A DNA stretch of 5,663 nucleotides from an uncultured Prevotella sp. (GTDB lineage: Bacteria; Bacteroidota; Bacteroidia; Bacteroidales; Bacteroidaceae), in NCBI GenBank assembly GCA_900770845.1, contig CAAGLS010000220.1, positions 1 to 5,663 on the forward strand, read 5' to 3'. Shown one piece after another: positions 1 to 5,663 of this stretch. The notes beneath the pieces were generated by a model that had not been told where the DNA came from, ran no database searches, and was given only the letters and a program-made list of their open reading frames with translations. Both the position numbers and the translations under genes were made by a program. The first letter of the stretch is position 1, and each line of letters begins with the position of its first letter.

Positions 1-908
1 ATCCACGACAGATGCAAGCGGTCGAGGGACTTGGCAATGAGCAGCGAACCCACAATGCCCATCACGATGACCGCTACGGCATGCAGCACTCCGCTTGCGT
101 CGAAACAGAAAATGGGAAGAAGGTATTTGCCTGCCATCGTGAAAATGGGGTGGAACATATAGATGGGCAGGGTATTGCGGCCAATATACAAGATCGCGTC
201 GAGCGGCTTGCCATGACAATACCGCTTGAGGCATGCGGCCGACGAGAGAAAGCAAAACGCCATCACCAACACGAGGATATTGCCCCAATACCACTCAGAG
301 TCGATGAAGAGCAGCAGCAACAGGGGGACGACGGCCAACCAAGAGGGGGCGAAAAGTTTGTTGTAGTCGACCGTCGAGACACGCAACACTATACCTATAT
401 AATAATATATGGCGTGGGTCCAGTTCAAGAGTGGGGTGAACTGGGACATGCAAAGGAGTACAATGCCGTAGGCGATGAGCTTGAACGAGCTGGACTTGCC
501 GGGCAGGCAACGGAATGTGGCGTAGCCCAAGAGGCCGCACACCAACATGACCCGGAAGAACCAGTAGGGGCCGATGGCGTGGATGCACAGCACGTAGAAC
601 GCCGTGTTCCAATCCAAATGGTCGATGCCGTCCCTCACCGGAAGATAGAGCGAGAGCACCATGTAGCCGGTGACCAAGATCACGTAAGGCAGCAGGATTC
701 GGAGCAGGTAGACGGCAAACTTCTTGACGGGCTTGTCGAAGTTGACCAGATAGCCGGTGACCAACAGGAACGTGGGCATGAGAAACGACAACACGCCACT
801 CTTGACATCGGGGTGGATATTGCCAAAATTGACAATGTGCACAAAGATGACAAGAGCAATCAATATGGCTCTCTGAAAGTCTATCTCGTCAATGTGGCTC
901 TTGGGCAT
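1..908 (-). CDS. Acyltransferase family 3 (OafA/YrhL-like) integral membrane O-acyltransferase, 3' end cut by window edge
   Basis: I translated this frame directly; it stays open to the window edge, giving 302 residues. The protein is very hydrophobic, with about nine or ten likely membrane helices, as in acyltransferase-3 proteins that O-acetylate or O-acylate exported sugars at the inner membrane. Visible signatures are an N-terminal helix with Arg13 and His24 (the family's R...H pair), MPTFLLVTGYL near residues 44-54 (the usual SGY-type motif), GPYWFFRVML near 113-122, and YIGRNTLPIYMFHPIF near 241-256, which matches the family's C-terminal block. Complete relatives usually have about 330-350 residues, so the last few dozen are probably missing. 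The ATG at 908-906 lies 5 bases after the preceding stop, which suggests translational coupling. The substrate and acyl group cannot be read from sequence; acetyl is most common. The family is secure, the target unknown. Confidence 0.9.
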   Translation of the reverse strand, partial: MPKSHIDEIDFQRAILIALVIFVHIVNFGNIHPDVKSGVLSFLMPTFLLVTGYLVNFDKPVKKFAVYLLRILLPYVILVTGYMVLSLYLPVRDGIDHLDWNTAFYVLCIHAIGPYWFFRVMLVCGLLGYATFRCLPGKSSSFKLIAYGIVLLCMSQFTPLLNWTHAIYYYIGIVLRVSTVDYNKLFAPSWLAVVPLLLLLFIDSEWYWGNILVLVMAFCFLSSAACLKRYCHGKPLDAILYIGRNTLPIYMFHPIFTMAGKYLLPIFCFDASGVLHAVAVIVMGIVGSLLIAKSLDRLHLSW

Positions 909-913
909 GGCTG

Positions 914-1819
914 TCAGCTTTTGTTGTTCAGATTGGCGTGGATGACACTGATGAACTCATGGGTGAAGAGGTCTGCCCCATGGCTGTTGAGATGCACCTC
1001 GTCCTTGAACAGCTCGGGATGCAGATAGTATTTTTTCGACCAGGAATAGTCGTAGAAGGGAACGTGGCGGTCCTTGCAGTAGCGGGCCAGCCATTGGGAG
1101 CAGCCCCGTGTGGTCAGGCGGAGCGTAGGCGCGTAGGTGATGACGAGCCCCACGTTGCGGCTGCGGCAGAGGCTGACGATATGGTCCAGCCTCGACAGGC
1201 GCACTGAGTCGGGCGAGAAGGGCTTGGTGGAGACTTCGTGGGGAGTGTGGTAGGCACCGTCCAAAGGTTGGTAGCCGCACAGTTCGGGACACTTCTTGGA
1301 GAGGCACAGCTGCAGCACCTCGTTGAACACGCGGTTGTTGCGATAGAGGTTGGACTGCAGCTTCAGCCGCTCCAAGGGACTGTAGGCGCTGTCCATGGCC
1401 TGGGTGAGCGGCCCGCTCATGCCATAGAGGCACTTCAGGTTCTTGAACTGGTCGTCCTTGGGGGCTTCCATCATGTCGGAGCTGACGTCGAGTACAATCA
1501 GCTTGGGCGTGCAGCGATTGAGATACGAGGCCACGCACAGGTCGAAATAGTCCATCTTCACCCCCGACCGCCCGCCGTTGAAGCAGCTGAGGCCCGTCTC
1601 CCGCTGGATGATGCGTGGGTCGAAACTGTGGTGGGCCCTCGACGCTCCAAGTATGAGGATGTCAGACGTGCGGTGGAACAGCGTCTGGATGGTGTTGGAG
1701 AGGTTGTATTGCGTCTGGGGCGCATGGCGGATGATCAGCTTGGAGGTGGCTCCCACCACGAGGTCGGCACACAGGAGAGTGGCGGCAAACAAAGCGACGA
1801 ATAATATCTTTTTCTTCAT
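914..1819 (-). CDS. Exported SGNH-hydrolase-like protein, probable partner of the upstream MBOAT
   Basis: This is a 301-residue protein. I chose the ATG at 1819 because it gives a clear signal sequence or N-terminal anchor (MKKKILFVALFAATLL, then a small-residue stretch near 18-25). The in-frame ATG at 1927 would add 36 non-hydrophobic residues lying inside the MBOAT gene. Cys17 is not in a good lipobox. SGNH features are LILGASRAHHSF at about 55-66, with Ser60 as candidate nucleophile (block I), and DEVHLNSHG at about 273-281, with Asp273 and His276 as the DxxH pair (block V). LIVLDVSSD in the first half looks like a core strand. Proteins of this type, such as DltD and AlgJ/AlgX, act outside the inner membrane with an MBOAT, passing or placing acyl groups on a glycan. 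It starts 11 bases after the MBOAT stop. Many Bacteroidota relatives are labelled hypothetical. The fold is likely; the activity (transfer or hydrolysis) is inferred. Confidence 0.77.
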   Translation of the reverse strand: MKKKILFVALFAATLLCADLVVGATSKLIIRHAPQTQYNLSNTIQTLFHRTSDILILGASRAHHSFDPRIIQRETGLSCFNGGRSGVKMDYFDLCVASYLNRCTPKLIVLDVSSDMMEAPKDDQFKNLKCLYGMSGPLTQAMDSAYSPLERLKLQSNLYRNNRVFNEVLQLCLSKKCPELCGYQPLDGAYHTPHEVSTKPFSPDSVRLSRLDHIVSLCRSRNVGLVITYAPTLRLTTRGCSQWLARYCKDRHVPFYDYSWSKKYYLHPELFKDEVHLNSHGADLFTHEFISVIHANLNNKS

Positions 1820-1830
1820 TGACCCTGAGT

Positions 1831-3279
1831 CTAAAATTGGAAATATATGAATTGCGGCCCGTTGAACTCTCCCTCCAACAGGATGACGGCCAAGAGCAAG
1901 GCCATGCTCACGGCCTGGACATACCACTTGGGGGAGTGGAAGAAATGGATGTTGAGCTTCTCCTCGTCCTTCCAGTCCTTGAACAGCATGAGCAGCAGGG
2001 GCGGGAAATACATGATGAACGTCACGCGCTGGGCCACATACGGATAGAGGAATCCCGTGGAATACTGCGACAGATAGCCGAAGAAGTCGGCGATGCTGTT
2101 GCTGCGGAAGATGATGTTGCCAAGCGTCACGAAGGCGAACATCTTCAGGATGCGCAGGTAGCGGTAGGTGGTGTTCTTCTTCAGAGAGTGGGCTTTCTCA
2201 AAGTGCTTTCTCCTCTTCGACACCAAGTTGTTGAAGATGAGGCAGCAGCCATGATAGAAGCCGAAGAGGATGAACGTCCAGTTGGCTCCGTGCCAGGCGC
2301 CAATGGCAAGGAGGTTGATCATCACAGCCAAGTTGAGCCCCCACATGCCGAGGTTGCGGAACTTGAGGTTGAGGGGTGTGAACACATAGTCGGTGAGCCA
2401 GCTGGTGAGCGTGATGTGCCACCGCTTCCAATACTCCGTGATGTTGACGGCGAAGAATGGCAGGCGGAAGTTCTCCAGGCTTCGGATGCCCAATATGCGT
2501 CCCACGCCGATGGCCATGTCGGAATAGCCCGAGAAGTCGGCGTAGAGCTGGAACGAGTAGAGCACGGCGGCGATGGTCAGCGAGGTGGCGTTGTGGTGGG
2601 TGTAGTTGTTGAACACGGCGTCGGTGTAGCCGCATATCACGTCGGCCACGCACATCTTCTTGAACATGCCCCAGAGGATGCGCTTGCAGCCCTCGGCCAC
2701 GTCGGCCATGCAGAGCTGGTGGGGCGTGCCCAACTGCTCCAAGAAGGCCTTGGGGCGGTCGATGGGGCCGGAGAGTATGGTGGGGAAGAAGGCCACGTAG
2801 GTGGCGAAGCGGATGAAGTCGCCCTCCGCGTCCATCTTCTTGCGGTGTATCTCCACGAGGTAGCTGATGAGCTTGAACGTGAAGAAGCTGATGCCTACGG
2901 GCAGGATAATCTTGAGGGTGTGGTGGCTGACGTGGAATCCCATCGAGGCGAACAGGTCCTCGAACGACTCGATGAAGAAGTTGAGATACTTGAAATAGAG
3001 CAACAGCAGGATGCCCAGCCACACGCCAAGGTTGGTGAGGCGCGAAGCCTTTTGCGGGGCCGTGTCCCTGTGGCGTTGGATTCCCTTACCTATATAATAG
3101 GTGGCGACGGTGCTCACCAAGAGGATGGGAACGGCCTTCCAGTTGGCGTAGGCGTAGAAAAAGTATGACGCTATCAGAAGAAGTATGTTCTGCCAGTTTG
3201 AGTTCTTTCGGCAAACGCCGAAATAAAGGACCAAAACTGGCAGAAAAAAGAGCAGGAAGGCAAGCGAGTTGATGGTCAT
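1831..3279 (-). CDS. MBOAT family membrane-bound O-acyltransferase (AlgI/DltB-like)
   Basis: This 482-residue polytopic protein has about eleven likely membrane helices and normal length for the AlgI/DltB/PatA branch of MBOAT. The family pattern is complete: GISFFTFKLISYLVEIHR at about 129-146, LSGPIDRPKAFLEQL near 169-183, DFSGYSDMAIGVGRILGI near 248-265, NFRLPFF then YWKRWHITLTSWL near 270-295, and AWHGANW near 328-334 followed by FYHG at 341-344. His330 matches the invariant catalytic His, and His288 the second conserved His seen in DltB-type proteins. LFKDWKDEE precedes the last helix, and the protein ends FIYFQF. Such enzymes move an acyl group from a cytoplasmic donor across the membrane to a secreted glycan. 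The start is 2 bases after the ACP stop, and an SGNH-like partner follows. The donor could be acetyl-CoA as in alginate acetylation, or the neighbouring carrier protein as in the Dlt system. No residue looks lost. Confidence 0.95.
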   Translation of the reverse strand: MTINSLAFLLFFLPVLVLYFGVCRKNSNWQNILLLIASYFFYAYANWKAVPILLVSTVATYYIGKGIQRHRDTAPQKASRLTNLGVWLGILLLLYFKYLNFFIESFEDLFASMGFHVSHHTLKIILPVGISFFTFKLISYLVEIHRKKMDAEGDFIRFATYVAFFPTILSGPIDRPKAFLEQLGTPHQLCMADVAEGCKRILWGMFKKMCVADVICGYTDAVFNNYTHHNATSLTIAAVLYSFQLYADFSGYSDMAIGVGRILGIRSLENFRLPFFAVNITEYWKRWHITLTSWLTDYVFTPLNLKFRNLGMWGLNLAVMINLLAIGAWHGANWTFILFGFYHGCCLIFNNLVSKRRKHFEKAHSLKKNTTYRYLRILKMFAFVTLGNIIFRSNSIADFFGYLSQYSTGFLYPYVAQRVTFIMYFPPLLLMLFKDWKDEEKLNIHFFHSPKWYVQAVSMALLLAVILLEGEFNGPQFIYFQF

Positions 3280-3281
3280 CT

Positions 3282-3527
3282 CTATTTCTTGAGTCTGTTC
3301 TCAATAGAGTCAACCAATTGGCCGACGTTGCTCCAACTCAGGATTTCGTTGGAGGTAAACTTGATGCCGAAAGCCTTCTCTATGGCCACGATGAGCTGCA
3401 CGTGGCTCAGCGAGTCCCACTCCTCCACATCGTCGGCTGTGGTGTCGTCGTTCAACACAATGTCTTCGTTGTCCAACTCGTCGCAGAAGATTTCGTTCAC
3501 TTTCTTGAAGATTTCACTTCTTTCCAT
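3282..3527 (-). CDS. Acyl carrier protein (phosphopantetheine-binding)
   Basis: This is an 81-residue acidic protein of normal carrier-protein length. EEWDSLSHVQLI at about 35-46 is the phosphopantetheine attachment site, with Ser39 in the D-S-L motif as the modified residue. IEKAFGIKF near 49-57 and the following helices complete the four-helix fold. The surroundings of the serine (WDSLSHVQL) differ from the GADSLDTVEL type of housekeeping fatty-acid AcpP, so this is more likely a dedicated pathway carrier. It acts in the cytoplasm after activation by a phosphopantetheinyl transferase that is not in this window. The gene sits 19 bases after the VOC gene and 2 bases before the MBOAT gene. FkbH-type enzymes load glyceryl units onto such stand-alone carriers, so glyceryl-ACP is the likely charged form; whether it then feeds the MBOAT is inference. 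Confidence 0.93.
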   Translation of the reverse strand: MERSEIFKKVNEIFCDELDNEDIVLNDDTTADDVEEWDSLSHVQLIVAIEKAFGIKFTSNEILSWSNVGQLVDSIENRLKK

Positions 3528-3546
3528 AATTGATAAATGTTGTTAC

Positions 3547-3945
3547 TTATTTCTTGTTTACTAATTCCATGAACCCCATTTCGGCATTGAAGAAATAGCA
3601 TATCTTGCGGTTTCCCAAGGCCGGGGCCTCCACGGGTTTGAAGAGGGGAGTCCAGTTGTTGGCGGTCAGCTCCTCGCTGAGCCTGTCCACGTCGTCGCAG
3701 GCGTAGCAAAGGTGGTAGGGCGCTACGCCCCGCTTCTTGAGCATGCGGAGCATCGTGGCGTTGTTGTCGTAGGGCCGCACCAGCTCGATGCCGGTCTCTC
3801 CCTCCTTGCGGAGGAAGCAAATCTTGGTTCTCTGCCGGTCGTCGTCCACCGTCGGCCCGCGCTGGTAGCCCAAGAGCTCAAACTGGCGGGCTGTGCGGTC
3901 GATGTCGTCGGTGAGGTATCCGATGTGTTCCAATTCAAAGTCCAT
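3547..3945 (-). CDS. VOC superfamily (glyoxalase / methylmalonyl-CoA epimerase-like) protein
   Basis: This 132-residue protein has two beta-alpha-beta-beta-beta modules typical of the vicinal oxygen chelate fold. The first starts LEHIGYLTDDIDRTARQFELLGY and carries ETGIELVRP; the second starts PYHLCYACDDVDRLSEEL and ends GFMELVN. Candidate metal ligands, one per expected site, are His7, Glu54, His78 and Glu127, the layout of methylmalonyl-CoA epimerase and glyoxalase I, so it is probably an active metalloenzyme. The chosen ATG (3945) is 5 bases after the FkbH stop and gives the normal N-terminus. The frame runs open upstream to 4206, but only inside the FkbH gene and without VOC-like sequence. 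Between the FkbH and ACP genes, it may epimerise or isomerise a carrier-bound C3 acyl unit. That role is inferred; epimerase, lyase and dioxygenase activities all occur on this fold. Confidence 0.85.
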   Translation of the reverse strand: MDFELEHIGYLTDDIDRTARQFELLGYQRGPTVDDDRQRTKICFLRKEGETGIELVRPYDNNATMLRMLKKRGVAPYHLCYACDDVDRLSEELTANNWTPLFKPVEAPALGNRKICYFFNAEMGFMELVNKK

Positions 3946-3950
3946 AGCTG

Positions 3951-5663
3951 TTATTCTTTTGTGATGTAGCATTCGCGGGGCTGGTAGCCGTCCACGCTTA
4001 GCTCGTATCTCTTGGAGCCGTCGGCCTGCTCTTCCACCAAGGTGAATCCCAATTGGTCGTAGTGTTGCCTCACCATCTGGTTCTTCAGCGTGGGCAGGTA
4101 CTGGCCTACAATCTTCCTGTAGCCGCGCCTGCGGGCCTCCTCCACCATCGTGTTGAGCGTGAAGTTCTCCATGCCGCGTTTCAGCACCCTGCAACTCATG
4201 AACCACGTGTCCACGAAGAGGCTCTCGCTGTCCAAGGGCCTCATGATGACGACGGCGATGAGGCCGTTGTCGCCGAACTTGTCTTTGAGCGTGAAGCTCA
4301 GGTCGGCCACTTTGTCGTCGTCGGCGAAGGCCTTGATGTCGGCCTCCGTGTAGCGCACCGTGCGCAGGTTGAACTGGTTGCTCCGCTGCGAGAGCTGGGC
4401 CACGCGGGGGGTGTTGAAGGGCGTGAACCCGCCGACGGTCGACACCATGCCCAACGACTTGAGGAAGTCGGCCTCGCTGCCGAAGGTCTTCTTCAGCGAT
4501 ACGCGCTTGGCCTCCACCTGGTATTGCTTGGTGCGGTCCTTGTCGGCGCTGCTGTAGTTGGCCGTCTCAAAGAGATTGAGCGAATAGAGGTACTCCAAGT
4601 ATTCGGCGGGGTCCTCAGGCAGCTCGGGAACCGTGATGCCCGGGATGTGCTCTCTCACGATGTTGCGCTCGAAGGGATTGTCGTCGAGGAAGACCATGGA
4701 GTCGAACGCGATGTTGAGGATGCTTTGTATGGTCCTGATGTTGTCCACCTTTGTCTCCCAATTAGCCTGGAACACGGCGATGTCGTCCAACTTGAGAATC
4801 ATGTCGGGATGCTTGAGGAAAGGCTCCTTGGCCTTGTCCTCGTCGTTCTTCGAGGCTACGCAGACGATGATGCCGCGCTGGCGCAGCTTCTTCACCCACA
4901 TCTGAAACTCCGTGAAGGCCTTGCCGATGCCCAAGCCGTGGCCGAGCTGGATTCCCTCCAGTCCGTCGTCGCCAACCACTCCGCCCCAAAGGGTGTTGTC
5001 CAGGTCCAAGATGAGGCATTTCTTGAACTGTCCCCTGCAGGCGCAGATGATGTCCATCACCCTGCCGGCCACGTAGGGGACTGCGTCGACGCTGAGCACC
5101 ATCTCCGTGCTGACGTAGATGTTGGCGTCGAACATGAAGTCGCGGCCAAACTTGTTTTGAAGCCCGGCGATGTCGCAGACGAAGAGGTTGGGGTGCTTCT
5201 GGGCAAGTTCCATCAGTCCGAAATTGAGTTTGCGTACCTGATAGGTGAACGACGACTCCACCTTGTTGGCGTAGGAGCCGAACACCGTGTCCTCTATCTC
5301 GGGATAGTTGAGGCAGATGATCTTCTTGCCGCCCAATGCGGGTGTCTCGGCAACGGACTCCACAAACTGCAACCGCTCGCTGGCCAAGGAGACCTGCTCC
5401 TGCTGGGAGAGCATGCTGTGCTTCTCGCAGAGTTTGTGGGTGGACTGGAAAAGGACGATGAACTCAGCGTCGTGCTTGTAGAGCTCGCTGTCGGGATCCA
5501 TGAATTGTTGGTACACTTGGTTGTACTCGGCCTCGAAGAGGTCGATGTTGTACCCCTTGGCCACGCCTAAGCCACGAAGAGCCGTAGCCAAGAACTGGGT
5601 GGCCGTGTCGCCTATCAGGGCTACGCGGACCACAGGACTTGATGCGGCGGGCTGCTTGGCCAG
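3951..5663 (-). CDS. FkbH-like HAD-IIIC protein (glyceryl-ACP synthase type), 5' end cut by window edge
   Basis: 570 residues are visible. Residue numbers here count the GTG at 5633 as 1, but the frame continues open for ten codons to the window edge. FkbH relatives begin a little before the VRVALIGDTATQFL segment, so the real start is probably outside. The order is an N-terminal SGNH/flavodoxin-like domain (about 1-200, with GDTATQ), a HAD subfamily IIIC domain (DLDNTLWGG at 210-218 with nucleophile Asp210 and Asp212; VASKND at 259-264; FLDDNPFER at 315-323), and a C-terminal acyltransferase-like domain with FGDNGLIAVVI near 453-463 and SCRVLKRGMENF near 480-491, including Cys481 of the family's conserved SCRV motif. 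Characterised FkbH proteins take the C3 unit of 1,3-bisphosphoglycerate, remove phosphate and load glyceryl onto an acyl carrier protein; an ACP lies two genes downstream. All HAD motifs are intact. The alternative is a HAD-IIIC phosphatase with another C3 substrate. Confidence 0.92.
   Translation of the reverse strand: MAKQPAASSPVVRVALIGDTATQFLATALRGLGVAKGYNIDLFEAEYNQVYQQFMDPDSELYKHDAEFIVLFQSTHKLCEKHSMLSQQEQVSLASERLQFVESVAETPALGGKKIICLNYPEIEDTVFGSYANKVESSFTYQVRKLNFGLMELAQKHPNLFVCDIAGLQNKFGRDFMFDANIYVSTEMVLSVDAVPYVAGRVMDIICACRGQFKKCLILDLDNTLWGGVVGDDGLEGIQLGHGLGIGKAFTEFQMWVKKLRQRGIIVCVASKNDEDKAKEPFLKHPDMILKLDDIAVFQANWETKVDNIRTIQSILNIAFDSMVFLDDNPFERNIVREHIPGITVPELPEDPAEYLEYLYSLNLFETANYSSADKDRTKQYQVEAKRVSLKKTFGSEADFLKSLGMVSTVGGFTPFNTPRVAQLSQRSNQFNLRTVRYTEADIKAFADDDKVADLSFTLKDKFGDNGLIAVVIMRPLDSESLFVDTWFMSCRVLKRGMENFTLNTMVEEARRRGYRKIVGQYLPTLKNQMVRQHYDQLGFTLVEEQADGSKRYELSVDGYQPRECYITKE

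Larger units (their letters stand above)
1..5663 (-). other. Apparent single polycistronic unit of six co-directional genes
   Basis: Successive genes are separated by 5 (3946-3950), 19 (3528-3546), 2 (3280-3281), 11 (1820-1830) and 5 (909-913) bases. None of these gaps can hold a terminator hairpin plus a promoter, and no Bacteroidota-type promoter (TTTG with TAnnTTTG) was seen in them. The starts lack clear Shine-Dalgarno sequences, except for a weak AGGG shortly before the ATG at 1819, which is usual for Bacteroidota. Transcription must begin to the right of the window and continue past its left edge. Confidence 0.85.

Noticed and set aside
12..1028. Plus-strand open frame of 338 codons at the left edge
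   Set aside because: It is rich in Gln, His, Glu and Asp without a fold signature and lies opposite a clear acyltransferase-3 gene that runs off the window.
1820..1927. Upstream in-frame extension of the SGNH-like protein by 36 residues
   Set aside because: It overlaps the end of the MBOAT gene and would bury the clear signal sequence that starts at 1819.
2198..3022. Minus-strand 274-codon frame overlapping the MBOAT gene (similarly 957-1538, 295-612 and 4762-5019)
   Set aside because: These are Arg/His/Pro-rich out-of-frame readings within well-supported genes.
3088..3102. Small inverted repeat ACCTAT-ata-ATAGGT, with its first 12 bases also found at 393-404
   Set aside because: Both copies encode Tyr-Tyr-Ile-Gly within membrane proteins. 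The arms are only 6 bases and AT-rich, so shared codons explain it better than an operator or attachment site.
1819..3168. Plus-strand open frame of 449 codons opposite the MBOAT gene
   Set aside because: The sequence is dominated by Glu, His, Val and Gly and has no motifs. It mirrors the MBOAT codons on the other strand.
3528..3546. AT-rich 19-base gap as a possible internal promoter before the ACP gene
   Set aside because: It is too short, and I see no TTTG / TAnnTTTG pair at suitable spacing.
3946..4206. Upstream in-frame extension of the VOC protein by 87 residues
   Set aside because: The extension lies wholly inside the FkbH C-terminal domain and resembles no VOC sequence. The ATG at 3945 gives the normal N-terminus.
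4053..5570. Plus-strand open frame of 505 codons opposite the FkbH gene
   Set aside because: Its translation is low-complexity, rich in His, Val, Glu and Leu with no family motif, as expected for the antisense of a GC-rich coding sequence. The minus strand has clear HAD motifs.

Overview
The window looks like part of a surface-polysaccharide (capsule, O-antigen or exopolysaccharide) locus from a Bacteroidota bacterium, probably of the order Bacteroidales. Three things point there. The membrane-bound O-acyltransferase ends in the FIYFQF tail I associate with Bacteroidota relatives. The starts have no convincing Shine-Dalgarno sequences. The set of gene families is one commonly found in such loci. 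By eye the DNA is GC-rich, with many G/C third positions, so a Prevotella/Paraprevotella-like genome is plausible, but this is not proven.

All six genes lie on the minus strand and read from right to left: (1) a FkbH-type HAD-IIIC protein, 5'-truncated by the window edge (3951-5663); (2) a small VOC/glyoxalase-fold protein (3547-3945); (3) an acyl carrier protein (3282-3527); (4) an MBOAT O-acyltransferase (1831-3279); (5) an exported SGNH-like protein (914-1819); (6) an acyltransferase-3 family membrane protein, 3'-truncated by the window edge (1-908). The gaps are 5, 19, 2, 11 and 5 bases, so one transcript is very likely. No RNA gene, repeat array, mobile element, terminator or internal promoter could be supported, and no stretch over 300 bases lacks a gene.

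The order suggests a working hypothesis. FkbH proteins load a three-carbon glyceryl unit from 1,3-bisphosphoglycerate onto a carrier protein. Here such a loader is followed by a carrier protein, an MBOAT and an SGNH-like exported protein. That matches the logic of the Dlt teichoic acid D-alanylation system (charging enzyme, carrier, MBOAT, DltD), with a different charging enzyme. The cluster may therefore decorate a polysaccharide with glyceryl or a derived C3 acyl group, with the VOC protein perhaps modifying the carrier-bound unit. This is inference. A plainer reading is an ordinary MBOAT/SGNH O-acetylation pair beside an independent FkbH-ACP module. The final acyltransferase-3 protein would add a second, separate O-acylation activity.
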